A stretch of 64,000 bases of DNA from Hankyongella ginsenosidimutans (GCF_005144965.1 NZ_CP039704.1:2588001-2652000), one strand, 5' to 3'; shown: positions 33,760 to 43,733, numbered from the stretch's first letter. The notes: generated from the letters alone by a model not told the origin. Program-made: numbers and translations.

Positions 33760-33960
33760 GACCACTCTTGCCTACGATAAATGGTGCGCCGCAAGCGGGC
33801 GTCGTCTTGATGAAAAGTAAGCGCAATCGGTTAACAAGAGCTTGATCGCGTGGCCAAATCTCCGATTGGGGCACTTCTGCCCGGCAATTTCTTCCGCCTG
33901 GTCCGCCCTCGATGGCCAACCTCTTGCGAAAAACCCAGTCGAACCGGGGTGCGCGATGGA

Positions 33961-33976
33961 TGGCACGTCTCTTGCT
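33961..33976 (+). promoter_or_regulatory. Sigma-54 promoter upstream of flgF
   Basis: TGGCACGTCTCTTGCT matches the sigma-54 consensus TGGCACG-N4-TTGCW at every fixed position. It points toward flgF (start 34044) and would begin transcription about 55 bases upstream of it. The 33760-34043 interval otherwise holds no gene. Confidence 0.75.
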
Positions 33977-34043
33977 GAGAAGCGTTCGGATCGCCCCGAA
34001 ACGGGGTCAGACACACAGAACGGTAATCAGGAAGACGTTCAGA

Positions 34044-34784
34044 ATGGAAAACCTGAATTACGTCGCGCTCTCCGCCCAGATGGCTCTACGCCGCCGGATG
34101 GATGTGATCGCGAACAACATCGCAAACGCGGATACCGCCGGCTTCAAGGAAGAGGCGCCGATTTTCGCCTCCTACCTGCAGCGGCTGGAAGGCGACAACG
34201 TCCGCTCCGCCAATGCCATCAGCTTCGTTCTCGACCGCGGCACCGGCCGCGACTTCTCCACCGGGCAAATCGTGCCGACCGGCAATCCGCTCGACATCGC
34301 GCTGTCCGACAACACCTTCCTCAGCGTACGCCTGCCGACCGGTGACACCGCTTACACCCGCAACGGCCACCTGCGCCGCTCCGAGGACGGTTTCCTCGTA
34401 ACCTCGGCCGGCGAGCGCGTGCTCGACGCCAACGGCAACGACATTCAACTGACCGCCGACGACAATCCGCTGGAAATCGCAAAGGACGGCGCGCTCGCCA
34501 ATGCAAACGGCCCGCGCGGGCGGTTGCAGCTCGTGCGCTTCGACGACCTCAGCCAGCTGCGCAATCTCGGCGGCAGCCTGCTGGAAGGCCCCGGTGCCCA
34601 GCAGATCCCCGCTGGCACCCAGGCTGTGCAGACCGGCGCCTATGAGAGCTCGAACGTGCAGCCGGTCGCCGAACTTGTGAAGATGATCGAGGTCGTGCGC
34701 ACCTACCAGAGCGCCAACACCATGATCGACAAATATGACGAACTGCGCCGCCGCGCGCTCGATCGTCTCTCCCGCATCCAGTAA
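34044..34784 (+). CDS. flgF: Flagellar basal-body rod protein FlgF
   Basis: Distal/proximal rod subunit. ATG 34044 (MENLNYVALSAQMALRRRMD) with the rod signature VIANNIANADTAGFKEEAPI; the hook-like domain follows, and the C-terminal coil is LVKMIEVVRTYQSANTMIDK. 246 residues, intact. An open frame back to 33912 crosses the sigma-54 promoter and is rejected. First gene of flgF-flgG-flgA-flgH. Confidence 0.95.
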   Translation: MENLNYVALSAQMALRRRMDVIANNIANADTAGFKEEAPIFASYLQRLEGDNVRSANAISFVLDRGTGRDFSTGQIVPTGNPLDIALSDNTFLSVRLPTGDTAYTRNGHLRRSEDGFLVTSAGERVLDANGNDIQLTADDNPLEIAKDGALANANGPRGRLQLVRFDDLSQLRNLGGSLLEGPGAQQIPAGTQAVQTGAYESSNVQPVAELVKMIEVVRTYQSANTMIDKYDELRRRALDRLSRIQ

Positions 34785-34797
34785 GAGGACCTGAACC

Positions 34798-35582
34798 ATG
34801 GGCGCACTGAATACCGCCGCGACCGGCATGCTGGCGCAACAGCTCAATGTCGAGGTCATCTCCAACAACATCGCCAACCTGAACACGACTGGCTTCAAGC
34901 GCTCGCGCGCCGAATTCCAGGACCTGCTGTACCAGACCGTCGAGCGCGTCGGCTCGCAGACCTCGGGGTCGGACACGCGGCGGGCGAGCGGCATCCAGAT
35001 CGGCGTCGGCGTGCGCGCCGCCGGCGTGTACCGGATCGGCCAGCAGGGCAGCCTGACCGATACCGGCAACCGGTATGACCTTGCCATCGACGGCCGCGGC
35101 TATTTCCAGGTCCAGCTCCCGAGCGGGCAGGACGCCTACACCCGCGCCGGCACCTTCCAGATTTCGGACCAGGGCATCCTGGTCACCGCCGAGGGCTATC
35201 AGGTCCAGCCGGGGATCAATATCCCGAACAACGCGGTCGATGTGACGATCAGCGAAACCGGGCTGGTGCAGGTCAAGATCGACGGCCAGACCCAGCCGCA
35301 GACCGTGGGCCAGTTGCAGCTCGCCACCTTCTCCAACGACGCGGGACTGGAGGCCATCGGCTCGAACCTGCTGCTGGAAAGCGCGGCATCGGCGCCGCGA
35401 TCCTCGGGTCGCCGGGCGACCAGGGCTTCGGCCGGGTCCGCCAGGGCTTTCTGGAAGCCTCCAACGTCAACCCGGTCGGCGAGATCACCTCGCTGATCAC
35501 AGCCCAGCGCGCGTACGACATGAACTCGAAGGTCATTCAGGCCGCCGATGAAATGCTCAACACCGCCAACCAGATCCGGTGA
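34798..35582 (+). CDS. flgG: Flagellar basal-body rod protein FlgG, one frameshift
   Basis: Distal rod protein. [20 protein letters not shown], rod motif [20 protein letters not shown], then [20 protein letters not shown] and [13 protein letters not shown]. After a break near 35395 the C-terminus is [24 protein letters not shown], reading [20 protein letters not shown] and [20 protein letters not shown]. Rebuilt length about 262 residues. 13 bases after flgF. Confidence 0.95.
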
Positions 35583-35587
35583 TCGCC

Positions 35588-36076
35588 ATGATCCGTCTCG
35601 CATTCCTGCTCGGTATCCTCGCCAGCCCCGCACTCGCCGCACCCGCCGGCCCTGCCACCATCGACGGCGTCACGCCGGTCGAGGTGATCCGGCGCGGCGA
35701 GATCATCGCCGAGGCGCAGCTCAATCCGCTGCCGATCCCGGTCAACCGCGCCCAGACGGTGCTGCGCATGGGCGATGTCGTCGGCCGTCAGGCCCGGCGC
35801 GACCTGGCTCCGGGCCAGCCGATCCGCACCTATGACGTCCAGGCGCCGGAAGCGGTCAAGCGCGGCGAGATCGTCACCATGGTGCTGGCGCACGGCGGCA
35901 TGATCGTCGCCGCGCAAGGCCGCGCGATGGAGACCGGCAGCATCGGCGACACGATCCGGGTCCAGAACACGGTCTCGCAACGCATCGTCTACGGCGCGAT
36001 CGCCGAGGACGGCACAATCCTCATCGCCCCGGTCGCCGCGCCGAAACTGCCGGCGCGTCTCACTGCTCTCAACTAG
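35588..36076 (+). CDS. flgA: Flagellar P-ring assembly chaperone FlgA
   Basis: Periplasmic chaperone for FlgI. Signal peptide MIRLAFLLGILASPALAAPA, then a single SAF-type domain: VNRAQTVLRMGDVVGRQARR, LAPGQPIRTYDVQAP, then GEIVTMVLAHGGMIVAAQGR. 162 residues, a short form typical of alphaproteobacteria. Intact. The start at 35588 lies five bases after the flgG stop. Confidence 0.88.
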   Translation: MIRLAFLLGILASPALAAPAGPATIDGVTPVEVIRRGEIIAEAQLNPLPIPVNRAQTVLRMGDVVGRQARRDLAPGQPIRTYDVQAPEAVKRGEIVTMVLAHGGMIVAAQGRAMETGSIGDTIRVQNTVSQRIVYGAIAEDGTILIAPVAAPKLPARLTALN

Positions 36077-36085
36077 GATATCCTC

Positions 36086-36903
36086 ATGCCGCGCTCGCTT
36101 CGCACGCTCAGCCTCGTCAGCCTGCTCGCCCTCGCCGCCTGCGGCGTGCCGGAACGCATCACCAGCATCGGCAAGCCACCGAGCCTTTCCAGTATTGCGC
36201 CGGTCGCGCCGGCACGCGAGGCGTCGCTCGGCCGCCCGACGCTTGCGGACGTTACTCCAGGCGACGTCGCCTCGGGTGCGGCATTCGATCCAGTCAAGGG
36301 CAACCCACTGGCGGCCGCCAATCCGTCTGCGGCGTCGGCTTACGGTGGCACGTCGCTGTACCGGACCGGCGCGCGCGCCTTCTTCCGCGATCAACGCGCA
36401 TCGAGCGTCGGCGATATCCTGACCGTCGAGATCGCGATCAACGACCGCGCCGACCTTGGCAACACGACGACCCGTACCCGCGCCAACAGCGAGAACGCAG
36501 GACTTGCCAATATTCTCGGCTTCGAGACCAAGCTCGGCAGGTGCTGCCGAACGCCGTCGACCCAAGCAAGCTGATCGACGGCTCCTCCGCCAGCCGGTCG
36601 ACCGGCACCGGCGAGGTGCAGCGCAGCGAGGCGATCGACCTGACGGTCGCCGCCATCGTGACCGGCGTGCTGCCGAACGGCAATCTGGTCATCCAGGGCC
36701 GCCAGGAAGTCCGCGTGAATTTCGAGAAACGCGAGCTGCTGATCGCCGGCATCGTGCGCCCGGAAGACATCACCCGCCAGAACACCGTCAAGCACACCCA
36801 GATCGCTGAAGCCCGCATTGCCTATGGCGGCAAGGGCCAGTTGACCGACGTGCAGCAGGCGCGTTACGGCCAGCAGCTCTACGACATCCTCTGGCCGTTC
36901 TGA
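36086..36903 (+). CDS. flgH: Flagellar L-ring protein FlgH, one frameshift
   Basis: Outer-membrane lipoprotein of the L ring. Lipobox LSLVSLLALAACG with cysteine acylation. The conserved body is ALGGTSLYRTGARAFF-like (YGGTSLYRTGARAFFRDQRA), VGDILTVEIAINDRADLGNT, and after a break near 36540 VTGVLPNGNLVIQGRQEVRV, RELLIAGIVRPEDITRQNTV and the end QQARYGQQLYDILWPF. Rebuilt length about 272 residues. Confidence 0.95.
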
Positions 36904-36912
36904 TCTGAGGGT

Positions 36913-37359
36913 TTAGTCCTCGCGGGTCACCTTTTCCATGCGTTCGTGGCGTTCCTGCGCCTCGAGCGTCATGGTGGCGATCGGCCGGGCTTCCAGTCGG
37001 CTCAGGGAAATCGGCTCGCCGGTGACCTCGCAGTAGCCGTATTCGCCCTCCTCGATCCGCCGCAGCGCCGCATCGATCTTGGAGACGAGCTTGCGTTGCC
37101 GGTCGCGGGTGCGCAATTCGATCGACCAGTCGGTTTCAGACGACGCGCGGTCGTTGATGTCCGGTTCGCGCAGCGGTTCCGCCTGCAGCGTCTCCAGGGT
37201 TTCGCGGGCGTCGCGGAGGATTTCCTCCCGCCATGCCCGCAGCTTGCGCCGGAAATACGCCTGCTGGCGCGGGTTCATGAACGGTTCGTCATCGCTGGGG
37301 CGGTAATCCGGATCCAGGATGTCCGTGCCATCGTCCAGATTGTTTGCGCCTTGCGCCAT
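36913..37359 (-). CDS. dksA: RNA polymerase-binding transcription factor DksA, zinc-site variant
   Basis: Acts with ppGpp on RNA polymerase. ATG 37359 gives 148 residues. The coiled-coil tip region shows LRAWREEILRDARETLETLQ and DINDRASSETDWSIELRTRD (conserved acidic tip residues). The globular end reads EGEYGYCEVTGEPISLSRLE, then ARPIATMTLEAQERHE: only one cysteine remains of the four zinc ligands of E. coli DksA. This non-zinc form is common in alphaproteobacteria. Convergent with flgH. Confidence 0.93.
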   Translation of the reverse strand: MAQGANNLDDGTDILDPDYRPSDDEPFMNPRQQAYFRRKLRAWREEILRDARETLETLQAEPLREPDINDRASSETDWSIELRTRDRQRKLVSKIDAALRRIEEGEYGYCEVTGEPISLSRLEARPIATMTLEAQERHERMEKVTRED

Positions 37360-37474
37360 CAGCCCGCACTCCCACCGATAAATCCAGAATTCCACTGTTT
37401 TTGTGGCGCGTATAGTCGTTTGTTAAAGGGGGCAACTGCGCGCACACCCGCTGGCGCAAAATGCCTGTGAAAGC

Positions 37475-37900
37475 TCAGGCCGTGATGCCGAGTTTGGCCA
37501 GCTCGACCATTGCCCGCAGTTCGATCTGGGCGAGGATGTCGTCGAGCGCGGCATCGCCGCTGCCGCGCCTGCCCCGCGCGTAGGCGAGAAGATGGCTGAG
37601 ACGTTCGCGCGGGATCGTCCCCATCACCAGACCACGCCGGATCGCCTCAAGCATATCCAGCATGTCATGCCCCTCGCGTGCAGCGCGCTGGCGCTCGCCA
37701 AGCGGATCGTCGACGCCTTGCGCGGCCAGCATGGCGCCCAGAACGGCGGTTGGCGCAACCGGCGCCGCCCCGGCGGCGGGGCCGGCATCCGCCGCCGCCT
37801 CCGACGTAAGCAGCGCGCCGAACCCGGCGCCGCCACCGGCCTTGGTCCGGCCGCGCTCGGTTTCGACCCGTTGTGGCCGCTGAATGCCGTTAATGAACAT
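37475..37900 (-). CDS. fliX: Flagellar assembly protein FliX
   Basis: Alphaproteobacterial trans-acting factor linking basal-body assembly to FlbD and sigma-54 transcription. Rebuilt start MFINGIQRPQRVETERGRTK (ATG 37900; an in-frame ATG at 37921 is possible). The helical C-terminus is conserved: HDMLDMLEAIRRGLVMGTIP, then LDDILAQIELRAMVELAKLG. About 141 residues, intact. Divergent from flgI, which has a sigma-54-like promoter. Confidence 0.85.
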   Translation of the reverse strand: MFINGIQRPQRVETERGRTKAGGGAGFGALLTSEAAADAGPAAGAAPVAPTAVLGAMLAAQGVDDPLGERQRAAREGHDMLDMLEAIRRGLVMGTIPRERLSHLLAYARGRRGSGDAALDDILAQIELRAMVELAKLGITA

Positions 37901-37955
37901 TGCCGCAGTCTCGTCGAACAAGGTTGCTGAATTCTAAACGCCGCGCACGCCTCAC

Positions 37956-37972
37956 TTGGCACAGGCTTCGCA
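37956..37972 (+). promoter_or_regulatory. Candidate sigma-54 promoter upstream of flgI
   Basis: TTGGCACAGGCTTCGCA has the -24 TTGGCAC and -12 GC with correct spacing; one mismatch (TCGC for TTGC). It points toward flgI, whose start is about 50 bases downstream. FliX, encoded divergently, regulates such promoters in Caulobacter. Confidence 0.55.
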
Positions 37973-38024
37973 ATGCAGATACCGACAGCGCGCAAAACGG
38001 CGCGCCAACGCCAGAAGGACGCAC

Positions 38025-39184
38025 ATGATGTCGAGAGATTCCGCGGGTATTGCGCGTTTAGTGCTCACTGCAGCCGGTCAGATCTGCCGGGCGCTTTTGC
38101 CGCCCTGCTGCTGATATTGCCGCAGACCAGTGCCGTGGCGGCCTCCCGGATCAAGGATATCGTCGACTTCGAGAACGTCCGGGAGAACCAGCTGGTCGGC
38201 TATGGCCTGGTCGTCGGCCTGAAGGGCACCGGCGATTCGGTGCGCAAGGCGCCGTTCACGGAGGCCTCGCTGAAGGCCATGCTTGAGCGGCTTGGCGTCA
38301 ACGTCCGCGATGTCAACATCGATCCGGATAACGTAGCGGCAGTCTCGGTGACTGCCACGCTGCCACCCTTCGCGCGCAAGGGCTCGCATATCGATGTGCA
38401 GATTTCAGCGATCGGCGACGCGGAAAATCTGCAGGGCGGCACGCTGCTGGTGACGCCGCTGGTCGGCCTGGATGGCGAAGTCTATGCGGTCGCCCAAGGT
38501 TCAGTCGCCGTCTCCGGGTTCGAGGCGCGCGGCGCCGGCCAAAGCGTCTCCCGCGGGGTGACGACCGCGGCGCGCATCGCCGGCGGCGGCATCGTCGAGC
38601 GTGAAGTCGCCTTCAACTTCAATGGCCAGCAGGGCGTCAAACTGGCGTTGAAGAACCCCGACTTTACAACGGCCCGGCGGATCGCCGCTGCGATCAACGA
38701 AGCCAAGGGCGGCGCTATCGCCACCGCGCTTGATCCGACGACCGTTCAGGTCATCCGGCCGGTCGAGGACCAGGCCGGTATGGTCGCGCTGCTCGGGGAT
38801 ATCGAGCAGTTGCCGATCAAGGTCGACCAGCCGGCCCGCGTCGTCGTGGACGAGGCGTCCGGCACCATCGTCATGGGCGCGGACGTAAAGATTTCCGAAG
38901 TCGCCATCGCGCAGGGCAACCTGACGATCCGGATCACGGAGACGCCGCAGGTCTCCCAACCCAACGCGCTTTCGCAGACTGGCCAGACCCAGGTTGTGCC
39001 GCGCACCTCGATCGATGTCGATGAGGGCAAGGGCAACAAACTCGCCCTGCTGCGCAGTGGTGTCTCCCTGCGCGAGCTGGTGGACGGGCTGAATGCGCTC
39101 GGCGTTGGTCCACGCGACCTCATCACCATATTGCTGGCGCTGAAGACCGCCGGCGCGCTGCAAGCCGAAGTGGAGGTGTTCTGA
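38025..39184 (+). CDS. flgI: Flagellar P-ring protein FlgI, one frameshift in the signal peptide
   Basis: Periplasmic P-ring subunit. Start ATG 38025 or 38028 with AGAAGGA upstream; the signal region MMSRDSAGIARLVLTAAGQ continues after a break near 38090 as AFAALLLILPQTSAVAASRI. The mature protein has KDIVDFENVRENQLVGYGLV, VGLKGTGDSVRKAPFTEASL, and the ring signature ITETPQVSQPNALSQTGQTQ. The end is LRELVDGLNALGVGPRDLIT. About 385 residues. Its TGA overlaps the flgJ ATG. Confidence 0.95.
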
Positions 39185-39560
39185 TGAACGAACTGTCCGT
39201 CGCATTCCTGCGCTCGCCGACGCCCACGGGCTCCGCCGCGCTTAATTCGGATTATTCGGGCCTTGATATCCGCACCAAGCTGAAAAGCGCCGCCCGCGAT
39301 TTCGAGGGCGTGCTGATCGGCCAGCTCACCAATGTTTTGTTCCAGTCGGCGCCGGTCAGCGAAACCTTCGGCGGCGGCCAGGCAGAGGAAACCTTTCGCA
39401 GCCTGCTCGGTGACGAGGTCGGCAAGTCGATCGCGCGACGCGGCGGCATCGGCCTCGCCCCGCAGTGCTCGATCAACTCCTGAAACTGCAGGGCCTGCCG
39501 CCAGAGACGACGCCGGCCAGCGTGCGGTCGCCCCTTGTGCAACGCGGAGCCGTCCAATGA
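39184..39560 (+). CDS. flgJ: Rod-binding protein FlgJ (N-terminal domain type), one frameshift
   Basis: Rod scaffold protein without the muramidase domain. LKSAARDFEGVLIGQLTNVL and QAEETFRSLLGDEVGKSIAR are typical of the FlgJ N-domain (FEGxLIxxL). After a break near 39460 the restored tail is IGLAPAVLDQLLKLQGLPPE with a stop at 39560. About 125 residues. ATG overlaps the flgI stop. Confidence 0.88.
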
Positions 39561-39597
39561 GTGCTACCTCAACCCACGCCAAGGAAGTACCCTGACC

Positions 39598-40026
39598 ATG
39601 ACTCAGCAGCTTCATGCGCTGCTTGCGCTCATCGATCAGATCGTCAGCCTGACCGAACTCGAAGAGCAGCGCCTGGAGTCGGAACGCGCTGGCTCCCTGA
39701 ATGACCTGATCCGAGAAAAACCAGGCTCGCCGGCGAACTGCAACAGCGCCTCAAACTTGTGCGCGGCGGCGCGCAGCAATTGCGCGACTCGGATACCGCA
39801 TTGCGAGAGCAGGTCCTGGTGCGCCTTGGTGAACTCCAGCAGCGGATCGTGGAAAACGGCCGCAGCATTCTGCGGCGCAAAAGTCAGCGAAGGCCTGCTG
39901 TCCGCCATCGCATCCGAGCAGCAACGCACGCAAATGCCGAGCCCTGTCTACAATGGCCGCGCCGTCGTGACGCCCAATGCGGTCAAGCCACCTGCGGCCT
40001 CCATCGCGCTCAACGCCGTGGTGTAA
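39598..40026 (+). CDS. flgN: FlgN-like flagellar chaperone, frameshifted
   Basis: Cytoplasmic export chaperone for hook-associated proteins. Helical: MTQQLHALLALIDQIVSLTE and EEQRLESERAGSLNDLIREK, then after a break near 39720 LAGELQQRLKLVRGGAQQLR and EQVLVRLGELQQRIVENGRS, then (break near 39870) KVSEGLLSAIASEQQRTQMP and the FlgN-like tail SPVYNGRAVVTPNAVKPPAA. About 143 residues. An ATGA overlap at 39557 could be the true start if a base is missing before 39598. Confidence 0.7.
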   Translation: MTQQLHALLALIDQIVSLTELEEQRLESERAGSLNDLIREKPGSPANCNSASNLCAAARSNCATRIPHCESRSWCALVNSSSGSWKTAAAFCGAKVSEGLLSAIASEQQRTQMPSPVYNGRAVVTPNAVKPPAASIALNAVV

Positions 40027-40120
40027 TTTTTGGCCGCAAACGCCCCGCGTTTACCCTCTGTTCAGCGCGAAATGAGATTTTTGCGCGCACTGAACTTCAC
40101 CGTGGCGATGTCGAACCCTC

Positions 40121-40560
40121 ATGGTCACCGAGACTCGATTCCTGTTCTTTTCGAACGATGAGCTTATCGAAGCCCTGGCGCCGGTTTTCAAACACCGGCA
40201 GATGAAGGAGCATGTGGGCGAGCCGATCCTGGTGAGCTTTGGCCGAACCAAGGATGGTGCGCTCGCGACTCACCTGACCTATGTCGGCACAGCGTCGCGC
40301 CGCACTTTCAGCCAGGATGAGGTCGGCGCCGCACTCATTCTGCTGTGCATACGCAAGGGATTCCGCTGCCGAAGGATGCTCCAAAACGTGTGGAGCTCCG
40401 GGATGAGCAGCTCTGCCTGATCGTCGGCGATAACGATTGCTACCCGCAGACAAAGGCCGAAGCGCCTCCGGTTAAAGGCAAGACCATCAACAATGAAGCG
40501 CTGGAATCAGCCGACCATGAAACCGCGCTGCTCATGGTCAGCGGCTTGCTGCCGGGATAG
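40121..40560 (+). CDS. Hypothetical protein, one frameshift
   Basis: I do not recognise this family. About 146 residues: MVTETRFLFFSNDELIEALA, then MKEHVGEPILVSFGRTKDGA and HLTYVGTASRRTFSQDEVGA, a break near 40362, then IPLPKDAPKRVELRDEQLCL and a stop after ALLMVSGLLPG. Predicted soluble alpha/beta protein with no signal peptide. It follows flgN by 94 bases on the same strand and converges with a chemoreceptor gene. A flagellar or chemotaxis role is guesswork. Confidence 0.5.
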
Positions 40561-40568
40561 ATCGCCTT

Positions 40569-41977
40569 CTACTGGGCCTTGTAGGCAAGCCGCAGGCCGC
40601 CCCAGTGACGTCCTTGCACGAAAATCGGGGCTGAGGCGTCTTTCATGGCGACAAAAATACCGCCCATGTCGCGCCGATAGGACTGCAGCAGAAACGGTTT
40701 CGTATTCTGCCCTGCGCGCAGGCCCACGCGGTCGTTGAAGATACGGCGGTTGCGCCCGTTGGCGGTGTTCCATATCGGGTCCGCCCCATGCGGCTTGGAA
40801 AACTTCAAATTATGCGTCGGCAGATAGCCATTGATATCCACCGCCGCGCAGAAGACGACGCGCTCGTCCACCTCCAGCGCCGGTTCCTGAATCGCCGGCA
40901 GCAGCCGGTCGGTCAGCGCCGTGAACTTCGCCATCACCTGTTGCGGATCGGTCCCCGGGATCGGCGTGTAGGTGCGATCAAACAGGTCGGCCTCGCTGAT
41001 CTCGCCCTCAGCGATTGCGTGCTCGAACAAAGCCGCAATCCGCGCCGCGTCATGCTGTACCTGCTCCACCATTCTCGTGTCGACGGTCTCGATCCCGGCG
41101 CGAATCGGGATAGCGATCAGTTCTTCAGCCCGCTCGACGACCGTGCCCACAAGGTCGCTGACGCTGACCAGATTGTCGCTGGAACGCACGAGCGCGGCGG
41201 ACGTGCCGCTAAGCCCTGTAAGAAACTGCTGGGCATGCTGATCGATTGCGCTGGCCTCGCCTTGAATGGCGATGGTCATATCGTTGATCTGCGCCATAAC
41301 CGTACGCGTCCGCTGCATGACGTCGCCAAGCGCGCCCGCTTCCCGGCGGGCGGAGACCGCCTTGTCGAGCCCCTCTTCGGCACGGGAAAGAATGCCGCCC
41401 GCTGCTTCGTAGAGCCCGGCGATCGTCGTCTGAATCTGGTCCGTCGCATCGCTGGTCGAGGCGCTCAGCGCCTTCACCTCGCCGGCGACAACAGCAAAAC
41501 CGCGCCCGGCCTCGCCCGCGCGCGCCGCCTCGATCGTGGCGTTCAACGCGAGCAGGCGCGTCTGAGCCGCGATGACGGCAATGGACGAGGCCACGCTGTC
41601 TATCTGTTTGAGTGCATCGCTGAGCAAGGCGGCATCCGCACGCACGCCCTCCACGACCTCGGCCAAGCCGCGCATGGTGTGGTCTGCGCGCTCCAGGGTG
41701 GCGATTGACCCTTCGGCTTCGCATCTGGCGGTCGACGTCAGGGCCGCGGCGTCAGCCGCCGCCTGCCGAACCGCGCCGATACCGCGCGTGACCTCAGCCG
41801 CCTGGCCCTGCATGGTTTGCAGGCTGGAGACCTCTTCCCTATCCGCTGCGAAAGATCACCGACACCGCCCGCGATATCGCCAATGGCCGTCGCGACGACA
41901 CCGGCGGTCTCAGCGACCTCAGCAACCGCAGAATGTAGAATGCCCTCTGGCGTAATTCGATGATGCGAAGAGTCCAT
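40569..41977 (-). CDS. Soluble methyl-accepting chemotaxis protein with C-terminal sensor domain, one frameshift
   Basis: ATG 41977 ([20 protein letters not shown]); a break near 41838. The signalling coiled coil comes first, with the receptor hairpin region [20 protein letters not shown], then [40 protein letters not shown]. The sensor-like domain follows: [40 protein letters not shown] and [20 protein letters not shown]. No membrane helix is visible. The order is the reverse of classical receptors; the C-terminal part resembles Cache/PAS-like domains of this receptor subgroup. About 469 residues. Confidence 0.85.
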
Positions 41978-42083
41978 TGCTTATCCCCACAAAGCGATCA
42001 CTCTGCGTTATGTCTGGACGCGCAACCTCGCACACACAATTTATTTCTACGTTAAATTGGGATGTTCGACCAATGTCTTTTCG

Positions 42084-43116
42084 CTACTCAGCGGCGAGCA
42101 TTCCCGTCTCCACGGCCTGCTCCACGACGGTGTCGCGTCGTGCCTGCAACCGCTTGTCAAACGAGTCCCAGACCTCGTTCCAATTCCCCTGGTCGCCGCC
42201 TTGGAATATTCGGTCGCGCGCGTCTCGAAGAAGTTGGCGTGCTCCACGCCGTTCAGCAGCGGCTGCAGCCAGGGCAGTGGGTGTTGATCGATCAGGTACA
42301 ACGGCTTGAGGCCCAACTGCTTCAACCGCCAATCGGCAATGAAGCGAATGTACTTCTTGATCTCGGTCGGCGTCATGCCCGGCACCGGGCCCATCTCGAA
42401 CGCTAGGTCGATGAACGCATCCTCAAGGCGCACGACGCGCTGGCAGCAATCGGCAATCTCGTCCTTGAGCGCCGGGGTCAGGCAGTCGGCCTCAGCGCAA
42501 AAGGCATGGAACAGCTTGATGATGCCCTCGCAGTGCAGGCTCTCGTCGCGCACGCTCCAGGAGACGATCTGCCCCATGCCCTTCATCTTGTTGAAGCGCG
42601 GGAAGTTCATCAGCATCGCGAAGCTCGCGAACAACTGCAGCCCTTCGGTGAAGCCGCCAAACATGGCGAGCGTGCGGGCGATATCGGTCGGCGTGTCGAC
42701 GCCGAACTGGCCCATATAGTCGTGTTTGTCCTTCATTTCCTTGTAGGACATGAAGGCGGCGTATTCCGTCTCCGGCATGCCGATGGTGTCGAGCAGGTGG
42801 CTGTAGGCGGCAATGTGCACCGTCTCCATGTTGGAGAAGGCCGCCAGCATCATCTTGATTTCAGTTGGCCTGAACACCCGGCCATACTTTTCGTGGTAGC
42901 AATCCTGCACCTCGACGTCGGCCTGGGTGAAGAAGCGGAAAATCTGGGTCAGCAGATTGCGCTCGGTCGGGGTGAGTTTTGCGCCCAGTCGCGGCAGTCC
43001 TCACCGAGCGGAACCTCCTCAGGCATCCAGTGGATCTGCTGCTGGCGCTTCCAGAATTCGAACGCCCACGGGTATTCGAACGGCTTGTAGGTCTTCGAGG
43101 CTTCAAGCAAAGGCAT
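42084..43116 (-). CDS. nrdB: Ribonucleotide reductase small (beta) subunit, frameshifted
   Basis: Class I radical-generating subunit. ATG 43116 (MPLLEASKTYKPFEYPWAFE, then WMPEEVPLGEDCRDW). After a break near 42985 it reads LTPTERNLLTQIFRFFTQAD with iron ligands, VQDCYHEKYGRVF, NMETVHIAAYSHLLDTIG, WSVRDESLHCEGIIKLFHAF and the end WNEVWDSFDKRLQARRDTVV (break near 42215). About 345 residues. Its ribosome-binding site AGGAG (43125-43129) lies within the last codons of the upstream nuclease gene. Confidence 0.93.
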
Positions 43117-43121
43117 GGTGT

Positions 43122-43732
43122 CTACTCCTGGCCAGATATTGGCACGTCTTCAACATAGAGTTTGTGACTGATTCCGAAGACGGCAATTGGGCAGCCGCCG
43201 CCGGAGCCACCCCGAATGCGTGGCAGCAGCTTACCCATATGGGTGGTAGAATTTCCATAGCTGCTGCCTTTGCCAAGTGCATTGAAAACATTTTGCAATT
43301 CGGAACAACGTGTAATTATAATCCCGACATCAATAACCTGTAAATCAAACAAGAGGCGAAAATTATTCAAGTCCCTATCATAGAATGGATCTTTATTATT
43401 CCACTCCAGCTCAAGTGCCACTCTACCTTTAAAGCAATCTACTTTGTGTGTCGGGGATTCTCTGGATACGCCGTCAACAACTATAGTCGTTGCGAATTGA
43501 CGCTCTTGCCATCCCGCTTCTTTTAAAGGTTTTTCTAACCTTTCTACAATCGTTGAGCGGTTGCCCCAGCTTCTACGATCTCGCTTCTCAAGAGACGGAA
43601 AGACCGTAGGGCATACTGAATTTCGGTCCATTCGTTGGGACATGCCGTACTTAATACACCAATAGCATTTCTCCACTCATGTACCTCATAGAGATTCGCA
43701 ATATCTTCTGGAACAAGATGGTAAGTGCTCAT
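43122..43732 (-). CDS. BglII-family restriction endonuclease, one frameshift
   Basis: ATG 43732 (MSTYHLVPEDIANLYEVHEW) one base beyond the methylase stop. The N-domain reads VLSTACPNEWTEIQYALRSF; after a break near 43562 it continues NRSTIVERLEKPLKEAGWQE. The catalytic core is KVDCFKGRVALELEWNNKDP, then FYDRDLNNFRLLFDLQVIDV and GIIITRC, matching the BglII/BstYI-type nuclease family with the D...ExE metal site. About 203 residues. The gene is A+T-rich against its neighbours. Expected target is of the RGATCY/AGATCT kind, by family only. Confidence 0.8.
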
Positions 43733-43733
43733 A

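Noticed and set aside
33912..34043. Longer FlgF N-terminus
   Set aside because: It would cross the sigma-54 promoter at 33961-33976; homology to FlgF begins at 34044.
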